Shown here: positions 23,236 through 34,306 of the stretch, piece after piece
How the letters are laid out: each line of letters opens with the position of its first letter
Position numbering within the stretch: position 1 is the stretch's first letter
From: Paracoccaceae bacterium
GTDB taxonomy: Bacteria > Pseudomonadota > Alphaproteobacteria > Rhodobacterales > Rhodobacteraceae
NCBI GenBank assembly: GCA_019454225.1
Contig: CP075370.1
Coordinates: 1,416,001 to 1,480,000 of the forward strand
Length of the DNA stretch: 64,000 nt
Reading direction: 5' to 3'
The notes under the pieces: generated by a model
Seen by the model: the letters and a program-made list of their open reading frames with translations, nothing else
Database searches by the model: none
Told to the model about the DNA's origin: nothing
Position numbers and translations under genes: made by a program

Positions 23236-23895
23236 ATGACAGGGATCGTGATCGCGGAACCGGAGCGCCGGATGCGGCTGCGGGTGGAATTCATCCTGTT
23301 CTTCCTGGCCGTGCCGCTGGGCATCGCCCTGTTCCTGCCGCCCTCGGCGATGTTCACGGCGCTGTTCGCGGCAACCGCCGTGGGGATCGGCCTGCTGCAC
23401 CTGACGCCCGGCTTCCGCTGGGGCGAACTGGCGCGCGGGCGGGTGGACTGGCCCGCGGTGGCGGCCTTCGCCGCGGTGACACTGGTGACGGCCCTTGCGG
23501 TGTCCTGGGTTACCACGGGGGGGCGGCCGCTGGCCTTTGCCAGCATGAACCCGGGGCTTCTGGTGATGATCCTGTGTCTTTATCCGTTCCTGTCGGCATT
23601 GCCGCAGGAACTGGTGTTCCGCCCGCTGTTCTTTCGCCGCTACGGCGCCGTGCTGCCGGGCGGCGGGGCGGCGGCCGTTCTGAATGCGGCGGTGTTCTCG
23701 TTCGCGCATCTGATGTACTGGTCGTGGATCGTGGCGGCGATGACCTTTTTCGGCGGGCTGGCCTTTGCCTGGGCCTATGCGCAGCGCGGGTCCTTCGTCA
23801 TGGCGGTGGTGATGCACGCGGTTGCCGGACAGATCGTGTTCGCGCTCGGCCTGGGGATGTTCTTCTACTCCGGCAATGTCGATCGCCCGTTCTAG
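23236..23895 (+). CDS. CPBP-family intramembrane metalloprotease
   Basis: 219 aa, about six to seven membrane helices. The CPBP (Rce1/Abi) motifs are present: PQELVFRPLFFRRY (the usual EExxxR appears as QExxxR), FSFAHLMYW, and the C-terminal HAVAGQIVF. The Gln in place of the first Glu is common in divergent members. Substrate unknown; such proteins act in the inner membrane and sometimes in bacteriocin immunity. The ATG at 23236 was chosen because AAGGAGAGG lies just upstream. Confidence 0.85.
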   Translation: MTGIVIAEPERRMRLRVEFILFFLAVPLGIALFLPPSAMFTALFAATAVGIGLLHLTPGFRWGELARGRVDWPAVAAFAAVTLVTALAVSWVTTGGRPLAFASMNPGLLVMILCLYPFLSALPQELVFRPLFFRRYGAVLPGGGAAAVLNAAVFSFAHLMYWSWIVAAMTFFGGLAFAWAYAQRGSFVMAVVMHAVAGQIVFALGLGMFFYSGNVDRPF

Positions 23896-23970
23896 GGTGT
23901 CGCCTGCGCCGCTTGCCGGGCGGGCGGGGGCGTGCCAGATGCGCGGCAGGGCAGGCGGAGGGCGGCGGGC

Positions 23971-25074
23971 GTGATCCTTCTGGAGGCAGGGCCGGGCGGC
24001 AGGCCGGTGGCATTCCGGCACCCGCGCGAGGTGATCCTGGCATGGGACCCGGCCGAGGTGCGGCCCGCCCTGGCGCGGCTGGATGCGGCGCGCGGCGCCG
24101 GGGGCTGGATCGCGGGCTACCTGGCCTATGAGGCGGGTCATGCACTGGAGCCGCGCCTGACGCCGCTGATGCCGCCGGGGCGGCAGGGGCCGCTGCTGGC
24201 CTTCGGGGTCCATGACGGGCCCGAAGAGGCCGCGATGCCCGGCGGTGCGGTGCGGCTGACGGCGGCCGAGCCGATGATCACGCGGGCCGGCTATGGCCGC
24301 GCCTTCGCCCGGGTGATGGACTGGATCGCGGCGGGCGACTGCTATCAGGCGAACCTGACCTTTCCCATGGCCGCGCGTGTCGACGGGGGCGCGGCGGCGC
24401 TGTATGGCGCGCTGTCTGCACGGGGCCGCGCGGGGTTTGGCGGGCTGATCGACCTTGGCATCGGCCCGGCGGTGGTGTCGCGTTCGCCCGAACTGTTCTT
24501 CGCGGTCGAGCGCGACAGGCTGCGTGCCCGGCCGATGAAGGGCACCGCGCCCCGGTCGCCCGATCCTGCCGAGGATCGCCGCCTGTCCGCCGAACTGTCG
24601 CAAAGCGGCAAGGCGCAGGCCGAGAACCTGATGATCGTCGATCTGCTGCGCAACGACATCGCGCGCCTGTCGCGCGTCGGGTCGGTGCGGGTGCCCGAAC
24701 TGTTCGCCGTCGAGGCGTTCCCCACGGTGCACCAGATGTCATCGACCGTGACGGGGCTGCTGGCGGGGGCGCCGGGGATCGCGGGGCTGATGGCGGCGCT
24801 GTTCCCCTGCGGATCGGTGACCGGCGCGCCGAAGATCCGCGCGATGGAGATCATCCGCGCGGTCGAGCCGCATCCGCGCGGCGCCTATTGCGGGGCCTTC
24901 GGATGGATGGCGCCGGATGGCGATGCGGTCTTTTCGGTCGCGATCCGCACCATCAGCCTGTGGCCCGACGGGCGGGCCGAATTCGGCGTGGGCGGTGGCG
25001 TGGTGGCCGATTCGACCGAGGCCGGAGAATGGGAGGAGGCGCTGTGGAAGGCCCGTTTCGCCGCGCCGATCTGA
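23971..25074 (+). CDS. pabB: Aminodeoxychorismate synthase component I
   Basis: Converts chorismate and ammonia to 4-amino-4-deoxychorismate for folate synthesis. About 367 aa from a GTG at 23971 with GGAGG-type sequence upstream; an upstream GTG at 23932 is possible. Chorismate-binding domain motifs are visible: the active-site region MKGTAPRS, ENLMIVDLLRNDIAR, FPCGSVTGAPKIRAMEII, and GGGVVADSTEAGEWEEA. It overlaps pabC by 31 bp, so the two are co-translated. Trp-pathway TrpE is a relative but the pabC partner decides the assignment. Confidence 0.92.
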   Translation: MILLEAGPGGRPVAFRHPREVILAWDPAEVRPALARLDAARGAGGWIAGYLAYEAGHALEPRLTPLMPPGRQGPLLAFGVHDGPEEAAMPGGAVRLTAAEPMITRAGYGRAFARVMDWIAAGDCYQANLTFPMAARVDGGAAALYGALSARGRAGFGGLIDLGIGPAVVSRSPELFFAVERDRLRARPMKGTAPRSPDPAEDRRLSAELSQSGKAQAENLMIVDLLRNDIARLSRVGSVRVPELFAVEAFPTVHQMSSTVTGLLAGAPGIAGLMAALFPCGSVTGAPKIRAMEIIRAVEPHPRGAYCGAFGWMAPDGDAVFSVAIRTISLWPDGRAEFGVGGGVVADSTEAGEWEEALWKARFAAPI

Positions 25075-25688
25075 CCGCGCCCGACCTGCGGCTGATCGAG
25101 ACGATGCTGTGGGACGGCGCGGCCTTTCCCCGGATCGCGGGGCACATGGCGCGGCTTGCCGGGTCCGCCCGGGCCTTTGGCTGGCCCTGTGACCGGAGCG
25201 CCGTGGCGGCGGCGCTGCGCGATGCCGTCGCCCCGGGCGTCGCGCGCCGGGTGCGGCTGACGCTGGGGGCGGATGGCGCCGTGGCGGTCGTGGCGACCGA
25301 CCTGCCGGCCTCGCCGGCCGTCTGGCGCCTCGGCCTGGCCGAGGCGCGGCTGTCGTCGGGCGATCCCTGGCTGGCGGTCAAGTCGACCCGCCGCGCGGCC
25401 TATGATGCGGCGCGCGCCGCGCTGCCCGCCGGATGCGACGAGGTGGCATTCCTGAACGAGCGGGGCGAGGTCTGCGACGGCACCATCACCACGGTGTTCT
25501 TCGACCTTGGCCGGGGCCTCAGCACCCCGCCCCGCGCCTCGGGCCTGCTGCCGGGCGTGCTGCGTGCCGGGATGCTGGAGGCCGGGCAGTGCCACGAGGC
25601 GGTGCTGCGCGCCGCCGACCTGCCGGTGGCCCGCCTGTGGCTGGGCAACGCGCTGCGCGGCCTGATGCCCGCGGTCTGGGCGGGCTAG
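25044..25688 (+). CDS. pabC: Aminodeoxychorismate lyase (class IV aminotransferase fold)
   Basis: PLP enzyme that releases pyruvate from aminodeoxychorismate to give p-aminobenzoate. 214 aa from a GTG at 25044 inside pabB, preceded by GGGAGGAGG. The candidate PLP lysine is in AVKSTRRAAYDAA. The class IV signature appears as FLNERGEVCDGTITTVFF and SGLLPGVLR. Some alphaproteobacteria encode PabB and PabC as one fused protein; here they overlap but are separate. It is shorter than E. coli PabC (269 aa). Confidence 0.88.
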   Translation: MEGPFRRADLTAPDLRLIETMLWDGAAFPRIAGHMARLAGSARAFGWPCDRSAVAAALRDAVAPGVARRVRLTLGADGAVAVVATDLPASPAVWRLGLAEARLSSGDPWLAVKSTRRAAYDAARAALPAGCDEVAFLNERGEVCDGTITTVFFDLGRGLSTPPRASGLLPGVLRAGMLEAGQCHEAVLRAADLPVARLWLGNALRGLMPAVWAG

Positions 25689-25757
25689 GCGCCCGCGATC
25701 TTGCACTGGCGGGCCGGATCGCCCATGGAGGGGCGATTGTCACCGCGAGGGGCGGCC

Positions 25758-26525
25758 ATGGCACGCATGCTCGACCTGAACGCCGATCTTGGCGAAAGCT
25801 ACGGACCCTGGCGCATGGGGGACGATGCCGCGCTGCTTGGCATCGTGACGACGGCGAACGTGGCCTGCGGTTTCCACGCGGGCGATCCCGACACGATGGC
25901 CGCGACCTTCGCCCTGGCGCGCGACCGGGGCGTCGCCGTGGGGGCGCATCCGGGCTATGACGACCGCGCGGGTTTTGGCCGCCGGATCATCCCGATGGAT
26001 GCGCAGGGGATGGAGCGGATGGTGGCCTATCAGCTGGGCGCCGCCGCCGCGATCGCGGCGCTGGCCGGGCACCGGATCGGGCATGTCAAGACGCATGGCG
26101 CGCTCAGCAACCTGTGCCAGACCGACGCCGGGGCGGCGCGGGCAGTGGCGCGGGCGGTGCGTGCCGTCGATCCGGCGCTTGTCCTGCTGGTGATGCCGGG
26201 CACCGCGGCGGAACGCGAGGCCCGCGAGGCCGGGCTTGCCATCGCGCTCGAGGCCTATGCCGACCGCGCCTATGCCGATGACCTGACGCTGGCGCCGCGT
26301 GGCCAGCCGGGCGCGGTGCTGCACGATCCCGCCGCCATCGCCGAACGCGCCGCCGACATGGTGGCAACGGGGCAGGTGGCCACGCTGTCGGGGGCCCGCC
26401 GCCCGCTGCCCTTCGATTCGCTCTGCCTGCATGGCGACGGCGCCACCGCCGTGGCCGCCGCCCGCGCGGTGCGCGACCGGCTGACGGGCATGGGCGTGAC
26501 GCTCGCGCCCTTTGTCCGGCCGTGA
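25758..26525 (+). CDS. pxpA: 5-oxoprolinase subunit A (LamB/YcsF family)
   Basis: Part of the ATP-dependent PxpABC complex that opens 5-oxo-L-proline to glutamate. 255 aa. The family N-terminus MLDLNADLGESYGPW and VACGFHAGDP is followed by GAHPGYDDRAGFGRR and HVKTHGALSN. The ATG at 25758 begins the conserved part, with GAGGGGCGG upstream. It overlaps pxpB (GTGA), and the three pxp genes form one operon. Confidence 0.94.
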   Translation: MARMLDLNADLGESYGPWRMGDDAALLGIVTTANVACGFHAGDPDTMAATFALARDRGVAVGAHPGYDDRAGFGRRIIPMDAQGMERMVAYQLGAAAAIAALAGHRIGHVKTHGALSNLCQTDAGAARAVARAVRAVDPALVLLVMPGTAAEREAREAGLAIALEAYADRAYADDLTLAPRGQPGAVLHDPAAIAERAADMVATGQVATLSGARRPLPFDSLCLHGDGATAVAAARAVRDRLTGMGVTLAPFVRP

Positions 26526-27232
26526 CCGGGCCACTGTTCCGCGACCTGGGCGACACCGCCCTTGCCGTGGAGTTCGGCGAGGCGATCGACCCGGCGGCCG
26601 AGGCGCAGGTGCGCGCGCTTGATGCGGCGCTGTCGCGCGCGGCCCTGCCGGGCGTGCTGGAATGGGTGCCGACCTATCGGTCGCTGCTGGTCCATTTCGA
26701 CCCCGACACGATCCCGGCCGAGCGGCTGGAGGATGCGATCCGCCCGCTGCTGACAGCGGGCACCGAGGCCCCGGCCGGGCGGCTCTGGTGCGCGCCCGCC
26801 TGCTATGATCCGGCCCTGGCCGAGGATATCGGGCAGGCTGCTGCCCTGGCCGGGATCACGCCCGGGCGGCTGGCCGACATCCACGCGGGCCGCGACTGGC
26901 GCGTGGCGATGTTCGGATTTGCGCCGGGCTTTGCCTATCTGTCCGGCTGCCCGGCGGAGCTGGCGATCCCGCGCCGCGCGACCCCGCGCCCGCCGGCCCC
27001 GCCGGGGTCGCTGATGATCGCGGGGGGGCAGGCGCTGATTGCACCGGTGTCGATGCCGACCGGGTGGTATGTGATCGGGCGCACCCCGCTGGCCACCTTC
27101 CGCCCGGGCACCGACGACCCGTTTCCGCTGGCCGTCGGCGACCGTGTGCGGTTCGATCCGGTTCCGGCCGCCGACTATCCCGCGCTTGCCGCGCGGGCGG
27201 CGGCGGGCGAATTCCTGGGCCGCCCGGCGTGA
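26522..27232 (+). CDS. pxpB: 5-oxoprolinase subunit B (KipI family)
   Basis: 236 aa. A carboxyltransferase-type CT-C-D domain with FGFAPGFAYLSG and the IPRRATPRPPAPPGSLMIAG stretch conserved in KipI/PxpB proteins. It works with PxpC as the ATP-using half of 5-oxoprolinase. Starts at GTG overlapping the pxpA stop and overlaps pxpC by 4 bp. The B. subtilis homologue KipI inhibits a sporulation kinase, but the PxpA/C neighbours support the enzymatic role. Confidence 0.93.
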   Translation: MTGPLFRDLGDTALAVEFGEAIDPAAEAQVRALDAALSRAALPGVLEWVPTYRSLLVHFDPDTIPAERLEDAIRPLLTAGTEAPAGRLWCAPACYDPALAEDIGQAAALAGITPGRLADIHAGRDWRVAMFGFAPGFAYLSGCPAELAIPRRATPRPPAPPGSLMIAGGQALIAPVSMPTGWYVIGRTPLATFRPGTDDPFPLAVGDRVRFDPVPAADYPALAARAAAGEFLGRPA

Positions 27233-28230
27233 CCGGCCTTTGCGTCATGGCCGCCGGGCCGGGGGTGACGGTGCAGGATGGCGGGCGGCGCGGCCTGATG
27301 CGCCACGGCCTGACCCCGGCCGGGCCGATGGACGCGGCATCGCATGCCCTTGCGAACGCGCTGCTGCACAACCCGCCCGATGCGGCGGCGGTCGAGGTGA
27401 CGCCGGGCGGGCTGACCCTGCGGGTCGAGGGCGGCCCGGTCACGCTGGCGGTCGTGGGCGGCGCCTTCGACATCCGGGTGGACGGGCGTGCCGTGGGCCC
27501 GGCCCTGCGCCTGACGCTGCATCCGGGGCAGGTGATGGCGATGCGCGCGGGCGCGGCGGGCGCCTTTGCGACGCTGGCGGTTGCGGGGGGCATCGCGGTG
27601 CCGCCGGTCCTGGGCAGCCGCGCCACCCATGTCCGTTCCGCCCTCGGGCCGTTCGGCGGGCGTGCCCTGGCACCGGGCGACCGGCTTCCTGCCGGGGTGG
27701 CCGACCTGCCCGATCTGCCGGGCCTGCCCGCCCCCGACCATGGTGCCGGTCCGGTCCGGGTGATTCCCGGGCCGCAGGCGCATCGGTTTGCCGCCGATGC
27801 GTGCGACCGGCTGGCGGGCACCGAATGGCGGCTGTCGCCCCGGTCCGACCGGATGGCCTATGCGCTCGACGGGGTGCCGCTGGTGCATGCGGCGGGGCAT
27901 GACATCGTGTCGGATGGCGTGGTGATGGGGGCGATCCAGGTGCCCGGCGACGGACTGCCGCGCATCCTGATGGCCGATCGCCAGACCACCGGCGGCTATC
28001 CCAAGATCGCCTGCGTGATCTCGGCCGACCTGCCGCGCCTGGCGCAGACCCGCCCGGGCGAACCCGTCCGCCTTGCGCTGACCGACCGCAGCGGCGCCGC
28101 CCGCGCCCGCGCGGACGCGCAGGCGCGCGCTGCCGCCTGGCTGGCCCATGCCCGCGCGCCGCGCCTGACCGCCGAACACCTGCTGTCGCTGAACCTCGTG
28201 GGCGGGGCGGTCGATGCCCGCGATCCCTGA
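27229..28230 (+). CDS. pxpC: 5-oxoprolinase subunit C (biotin-dependent carboxyltransferase fold)
   Basis: 333 aa. Starts GTG overlapping the pxpB stop; an ATG six codons later is an alternative. Family motifs: PGVTVQDGGRRGLMRHGLTPAGPMD (given here in parts: GVTVQDGGRRG, then GPMDAASHALAN), VIPGPQAHRF, and SDGVVMGAIQVPGDGLP with DRQTTGGYPKIACV. Completes the PxpBC complex. The following gene zapE begins 30 bp later. Confidence 0.93.
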   Translation: MTGLCVMAAGPGVTVQDGGRRGLMRHGLTPAGPMDAASHALANALLHNPPDAAAVEVTPGGLTLRVEGGPVTLAVVGGAFDIRVDGRAVGPALRLTLHPGQVMAMRAGAAGAFATLAVAGGIAVPPVLGSRATHVRSALGPFGGRALAPGDRLPAGVADLPDLPGLPAPDHGAGPVRVIPGPQAHRFAADACDRLAGTEWRLSPRSDRMAYALDGVPLVHAAGHDIVSDGVVMGAIQVPGDGLPRILMADRQTTGGYPKIACVISADLPRLAQTRPGEPVRLALTDRSGAARARADAQARAAAWLAHARAPRLTAEHLLSLNLVGGAVDARDP

Positions 28231-28260
28231 CCCCTTTCCGGCACGCCCCCGCCCCGCTAG

Positions 28261-29343
28261 ATGCGCACCATGCCCAGTCTGACCGAGATCTACGATGCCC
28301 GCGTGGCCCAGGGCACCCTGCGCCCGGACCCGGCACAGCATGGCCTGCTGCCGCGCCTGCAGGATCTTCGCGACTGGATCGAGGCGCAGGGGCCGCGCCG
28401 CCACGGCTTTCTTGCCCGGCTGATCAAGGGCCCCGAGGCGCCGCGCGGCCTGTACATCTGGGGGGGTGTGGGGCGCGGCAAGTCGATGCTGATGGACCTG
28501 TTCGTGGCCGCGACCGACAGCCCGGCCAAGCGCCGGGTGCATTTCCACGCCTTCATGCAGGAGGTGCATCGCGGCATGCACGCCGCGCGCGCCCGGGGGG
28601 TCGAGGACCCGCTCGAACCGGTGGCCGCCGCGCTGATCCGCGACCTGCGGCTGCTGGCCTTCGACGAGATGCAGATCACCGACATCACCGACGCGATGAT
28701 CGTGGGGCGGCTGTTCCAGAAACTGTTCGACGGCGGGGTCGTGATCGTCACCACGTCGAACCGCCCGCCCGAGGACCTGTACAAGGACGGGCTGAACCGC
28801 AACCTGTTCCTGCCCTTCATCGCCATGCTGCGCGAGCGGCTGGAGGTGGCGGAACTGGAAAGCCCGACCGACTATCGCCAGCACCGTCTGGCGGGCGCGC
28901 AGGTCTATTTCCATCCGGCGGGCAAGGCGCGGGCGGCGATGGCCTCGATCTGGTCAGACTTGACCGGCGGCGCGCCGGGCGAACCGCTGGTGCTGGCGGT
29001 GAACGGCCGACAGGTGGAACTGTCGCGGGTGGCCAGTGGCGTGGCCCGGGCGACCTTCTGGGAACTCTGCGCCCGCCCGCTGGGACCGGCCGACTATCTG
29101 GCCATCGCGGGGGCCGTGCGCGTGCTGATGCTCGAGGACATCCCGCAACTGTCCGCCGCGAACTACAACGAGGCCAAGCGCTTCGTCACGCTGATCGACG
29201 CGCTCTACGAGGCGCGGGTCAAGCTGATCGCAAGCGCCGCCGACGAGCCCGAGCGGCTGTATATCGAGGGCGCGGGCGCCTTCGAGTTCGAGCGCACCGC
29301 CAGCCGCCTGCGCGAGATGCAGGCCGCCGACTGGGGCGCCTGA
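28261..29343 (+). CDS. zapE: Cell division protein ZapE (AFG1-like ATPase)
   Basis: About 360 aa. P-loop GGVGRGKSMLMD near residues 70-81, Walker B LLAFDEMQITDITDA, and sensor-like VTTSNRPPEDLYKDGLNR, all diagnostic of AFG1/ZapE ATPases. In E. coli ZapE associates with FtsZ late in division and under low oxygen; the mitochondrial relative helps degrade respiratory subunits. An in-frame ATG three codons later is equally possible. It is convergent with serB. Confidence 0.92.
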   Translation: MRTMPSLTEIYDARVAQGTLRPDPAQHGLLPRLQDLRDWIEAQGPRRHGFLARLIKGPEAPRGLYIWGGVGRGKSMLMDLFVAATDSPAKRRVHFHAFMQEVHRGMHAARARGVEDPLEPVAAALIRDLRLLAFDEMQITDITDAMIVGRLFQKLFDGGVVIVTTSNRPPEDLYKDGLNRNLFLPFIAMLRERLEVAELESPTDYRQHRLAGAQVYFHPAGKARAAMASIWSDLTGGAPGEPLVLAVNGRQVELSRVASGVARATFWELCARPLGPADYLAIAGAVRVLMLEDIPQLSAANYNEAKRFVTLIDALYEARVKLIASAADEPERLYIEGAGAFEFERTASRLREMQAADWGA

Positions 29344-29360
29344 GGGGCCGGGCGCCGCGG

Positions 29361-30236
29361 TCAGCCGGCGAAGTCGGTCACGGCATAGCCCTGCAGGTAC
29401 AGCAGCGCGGTCAGGTCGCCGTGGTTCACCCGCAGGTCAACCTGCGCCGCCACCGCGGGCTTTGCGTGCAGCGCCACGCCCATTCCCGCAAGCCCCAGCA
29501 TCCCCAGGTCGTTCGCCCCGTCGCCCACCGCCACCGCCTCGGCGGGCGAGATGCCCATCGCCGCGGTGATCTCGTGCAGCGCCGCGACCTTGGCCGCGCG
29601 CCCCAGGATCGGCTCGGCCACCGTGCCGGTCAGCCGCCCGTCGGCGACGTGCAGCAGGTTCGCGCGATGCTCGTCGAAACCCAGCACCCCGGCCACCCGC
29701 CCGGTAAAGGCGGTGAACCCCCCCGATACCAGCGCCGCCCGCGCCCCGTGCGCCTTCATCGTGGCCACCAGCACCGCCCCCCCCGGCATCATCGTGATGC
29801 GGTCGCGGAACACCCGGTCGATCACGGCCTCGGGCAGCCCGCGCAGCAGCGCCACGCGCTCGCGCAGCGCGCCCTCGAACTCCAGCTCGCCGTTCATCGC
29901 CCGCGCGGTGATCGCGGCCACATGCGCGCCCACCCCGGCCTCGTCGGCCAGTTCGTCGATGCACTCCTGCCGGATCATCGTCGAATCCATGTCGGCCAGC
30001 AGCAGCCGCTTGCGCCGCCCCGCCGCGGCCTGCACCGCCAGGTCGATTTCCAGGTCCTGCAACCCGGACCAGGCGTCCCAGCGGTTCCCGGGTATCGCGG
30101 GCAGGTCGAACTCGGCCGCCACCCCCGGGTTCAGCCAGCGGGCCGCGCCGCCGCCCCAGGCATTCCGCAGGCTTTCGACGGTCGCGCGCGACAGGTCGGC
30201 GCGGTCGGGGGCGGCGATCAGCGTGGCGGTGAACAT
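29361..30236 (-). CDS. serB: Phosphoserine phosphatase
   Basis: Last step of L-serine synthesis. 291 aa with an N-terminal ~85-residue regulatory (ACT-like) part and a HAD phosphatase domain: nucleophile DMDSTMIRQECIDELAD, motif II LVSGGFTAFT, and motif IV AVGDGANDLGML. It is transcribed away from serC-serA 1.1 kb to the right, with a cytochrome c gene between, so the full phosphorylated serine route is encoded within 5 kb. The ATG at 30236 is preceded by GAGG. Confidence 0.95.
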   Translation of the reverse strand: MFTATLIAAPDRADLSRATVESLRNAWGGGAARWLNPGVAAEFDLPAIPGNRWDAWSGLQDLEIDLAVQAAAGRRKRLLLADMDSTMIRQECIDELADEAGVGAHVAAITARAMNGELEFEGALRERVALLRGLPEAVIDRVFRDRITMMPGGAVLVATMKAHGARAALVSGGFTAFTGRVAGVLGFDEHRANLLHVADGRLTGTVAEPILGRAAKVAALHEITAAMGISPAEAVAVGDGANDLGMLGLAGMGVALHAKPAVAAQVDLRVNHGDLTALLYLQGYAVTDFAG

Positions 30237-30304
30237 CGGGCCTCCTCGGGGCGCGGGCGTGCGCGGCCTGCGTTAGCCCGCCCCGCGCCCGAGGGCCAGA
30301 GGGG

Positions 30305-31138
30305 TCAGTCCTGATCGGGCAGGGGCGGCAGGCTGCGCAGATACAGGATCACGGCGGCCAGGTCATCGTCGGTGAACCGCGACAGATAGCCATAGGGCAT
30401 CGGCGGCAGCATCGGCACCCCGCCCGGGCGCATGCCCCGGGCGATCATGTCGGCCAGTTCGGCATCGGAATATCCGGCCAGCCCGTCGGCATGGCCCGTC
30501 AGGTTCGACGCGACCGAGGTGCCCCAGGGCCCGTGAAACGCGAACCCCCCCGCGCCAAGCCGCGTGTCCAGCATCGGACCCTGCGGTCCCATCGGGGTGT
30601 GGCATTCCATGCAATGCGACACCGGCCCCGCGAGATAGGCGCCGTACTCGGCCGTCACACCGCGCGGCACATCGGCGACCGCACCCACCGGCGGCCCCCA
30701 GGCGGGCAGCAGCGGGATGTTGTAGGTCGAGGCGGGCGTCTCGCCCGGCACGGCGGGCACCGCGCGCAGATAGGCCACCATTGCCGCCACATCCGAATCG
30801 CTCAGCCCCCGGTACATCGCAAACGGCATCGGCGGCCCGATCAGCGAGCCGTCCGGGCGGATGCCCTCGCGGATCGCGCGGGCGAACGCGGCATCGCTCC
30901 ACCCGGCGACCCGGCCGCCCGGCGTGATGTTCGGTGCCCAGGCGGTGAAGGCCGCGCTTTCCTCGACCAGCCGCCCGCCCAGGTCCTTCGACCAGTCCGG
31001 CCCCGCCGCCCCGAACGGCGTGTGGCAGTTGCCGCATCCCCCCGGACCCTGCACAAGATATTCGCCGCGTTCCATCGGCGTCTCGGCGGCGGCGGCCCCG
31101 GCCGCGACCACGGCAGCCATCACCATTCGCGTGAACAT
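30305..31138 (-). CDS. Periplasmic di-haem cytochrome c
   Basis: 277 aa with a signal peptide (Ala-rich, ending near AAA at 18). Two haem-attachment motifs, CGNCH (35-39) and CMECH near residue 187, each start a cytochrome c domain; plausible distal Met residues occur in PPMPFAMY and PPMPYGYL. Resembles the two-domain cytochrome subunits that accept electrons from periplasmic dehydrogenases, but no dehydrogenase partner lies nearby. The ATG at 31138 has AGGAAAGGG upstream. Confidence 0.87.
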   Translation of the reverse strand: MFTRMVMAAVVAAGAAAAETPMERGEYLVQGPGGCGNCHTPFGAAGPDWSKDLGGRLVEESAAFTAWAPNITPGGRVAGWSDAAFARAIREGIRPDGSLIGPPMPFAMYRGLSDSDVAAMVAYLRAVPAVPGETPASTYNIPLLPAWGPPVGAVADVPRGVTAEYGAYLAGPVSHCMECHTPMGPQGPMLDTRLGAGGFAFHGPWGTSVASNLTGHADGLAGYSDAELADMIARGMRPGGVPMLPPMPYGYLSRFTDDDLAAVILYLRSLPPLPDQD

Positions 31139-31300
31139 CGCGATGCCCTTTCCTGGTTCCCGACTCGCCGTCCGCGACAAGCCGACGACAGGATCGCAGG
31201 ACCGGGCCGCCGGTCTGTCGCGCTTCGCGCCCGACATGTCGCATCCCGAACATTCCCGTTGCACGGCGCGCGCGCCACCGCTAAACGCGACGGCGGGACA

Positions 31301-31318
31301 CCCCTCCCCAACGAGGGG
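31301..31318 (+). promoter_or_regulatory. Stem-loop leader upstream of serC, possible serC RNA motif
   Basis: CCCCTC (31301-31306) pairs with GAGGGG (31313-31318) around a 6-nt loop, followed by CATCTATCTGGAAGG and the serC ATG 20 bp later. A conserved serC RNA motif is known in alphaproteobacteria in exactly this position. Membership is inferred from location and a C-rich hairpin; it was not tested against a covariance model. Confidence 0.45.
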
Positions 31319-31338
31319 CATCTATCTGGAAGGATACC

Positions 31339-32496
31339 ATGTCTGAACTTCAGACCCCGGCCGCGCGCCCGGTCAATCCGCGCTTTTCCTCCGGCCCCTG
31401 CGCCAAGATCCCCGGATATTCGCTCGACATGCTGGCCGATGCCCCGCTGGGCCGCAGCCACCGTGCCAGTGTCGGCAAGTCCCGGCTGAAGGCCGCGATC
31501 GACCTGACCGCCGAAATCCTGGGCGTGCCCGCCGGATACCGCGTCGGCATCGTGCCCGCATCGGATACCGGCGCCTACGAGATGGCGATGTGGTCGCTGC
31601 TGGGCGCACGCCCGGTCGAGGCACTGGCCTGGGAAAGCTTCGGCGAGGGCTGGGTCACCGATGCGGTCAAGCAGCTCAAGGTCGATGCCACGGTGCGCCG
31701 GGCCGACTATGGCCGGATCGTCGATCTTGCCGAGGTCGATTTCGACCGTGACGTGCTGTTCACCTGGAACGGCACCACCTCGGGCGTCCGCCTGCCGAAC
31801 GGCGACGCGATCCCGGCTGACCGCAAGGGCCTGACGCTCTGCGATGCGACCTCGGCGGCCTTCGCCATGGACCTGCCCTGGGACAAGCTCGACGTCACCA
31901 CCTTCTCCTGGCAGAAGGTGCTCGGGGGCGAGGGTGCGCATGGCGTCATCATCCTGTCGCCCCGTGCCGTCGAACGGCTGGAGAGCTACACACCCGCCTG
32001 GCCGATCCCCAAGATCTTCCGCCTCACCTCGAAGGGCAAGCTGATCGAGGGCATCTTCAAGGGCGAGACCATCAACACCCCGTCCATGCTGGCGGTCGAG
32101 GATTACCTCGTGGCGCTGAACTGGGCCAGATCGATCGGCGGACTGCCCGCGCTGATCGCCCGCGCCGAGGCCAATGCCCGCGTGATCCGCGACTTCGTGG
32201 CGACCCGCCCGTGGATCGCGAACCTGGCGCAGGACCCCGCCACGGCATCGACCACCAGCGTCTGCCTGACCTTTGCCGACCCCCGCATCGCGGACGGTGC
32301 GGCCTTCGCCCAGGCGGTTGCGGCACGGCTGGAAAAGGCGGGCGTGGCGCTTGACATCGGCGCCTATCGCGATGCCCCCCCCGGCCTGCGCATCTGGTGC
32401 GGATCGACCGTCGAGACGGCCGATGTCGCCGCCCTGATGCCCTGGATCGACTGGGCCTTCGCGGCCGAGATCGCATCGCAGCCCGTTGCGGCCTAG
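31339..32496 (+). CDS. serC: Phosphoserine aminotransferase
   Basis: PLP-dependent conversion of 3-phosphohydroxypyruvate to phosphoserine. 385 aa, the alphaproteobacterial-type SerC ([16 protein letters not shown]-terminus, [11 protein letters not shown]). The PLP lysine lies in [16 protein letters not shown]. The ribosome-binding site GGAAGG precedes the ATG. serA follows after 121 bp containing repeat copy B, so they are probably co-transcribed but separated by the inserted repeat. Confidence 0.95.
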   Translation: MSELQTPAARPVNPRFSSGPCAKIPGYSLDMLADAPLGRSHRASVGKSRLKAAIDLTAEILGVPAGYRVGIVPASDTGAYEMAMWSLLGARPVEALAWESFGEGWVTDAVKQLKVDATVRRADYGRIVDLAEVDFDRDVLFTWNGTTSGVRLPNGDAIPADRKGLTLCDATSAAFAMDLPWDKLDVTTFSWQKVLGGEGAHGVIILSPRAVERLESYTPAWPIPKIFRLTSKGKLIEGIFKGETINTPSMLAVEDYLVALNWARSIGGLPALIARAEANARVIRDFVATRPWIANLAQDPATASTTSVCLTFADPRIADGAAFAQAVAARLEKAGVALDIGAYRDAPPGLRIWCGSTVETADVAALMPWIDWAFAAEIASQPVAA

Positions 32497-32505
32497 AGCC
32501 CTGCG

Positions 32506-32569
32506 GCGCGCGCCCTGTCGGTACGGATGCCGGACGCGCGCCATACACCTGCCAGACGCAGAACAGACA
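32506..32569 (-). repeat. Dispersed intergenic repeat, copy B (64 bp, reverse)
   Basis: Reverse-strand copy of the element at 15096-15159. Read on the minus strand it keeps TGTCTG at one end, GTATGGC, GGCATCCGT and CCGACAGGGCGCGCG. It starts 10 bp after the serC stop and ends 49 bp before the serA ATG, within what is presumably one operon. Confidence 0.8.
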
Positions 32570-32617
32570 CCCCCGCGCGCCCTTCGCGCCACCCTTTCCA
32601 TCGCAAGGAGCCCCGAC

Positions 32618-34228
<1,611 letters not shown>

Positions 34229-34306
34229 CCCCGCGATCCCGGCGCGATCATCCGAAGGGCGCGGCAGGGCCTGGCCCGCCGCGCCCCCTTCGACACAGGA
34301 GCCTGC

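Noticed and set aside
27175-28914. 579-codon leftward frame across pxpC and zapE
   Set aside because: It spans two well-supported rightward genes and lacks domain features.
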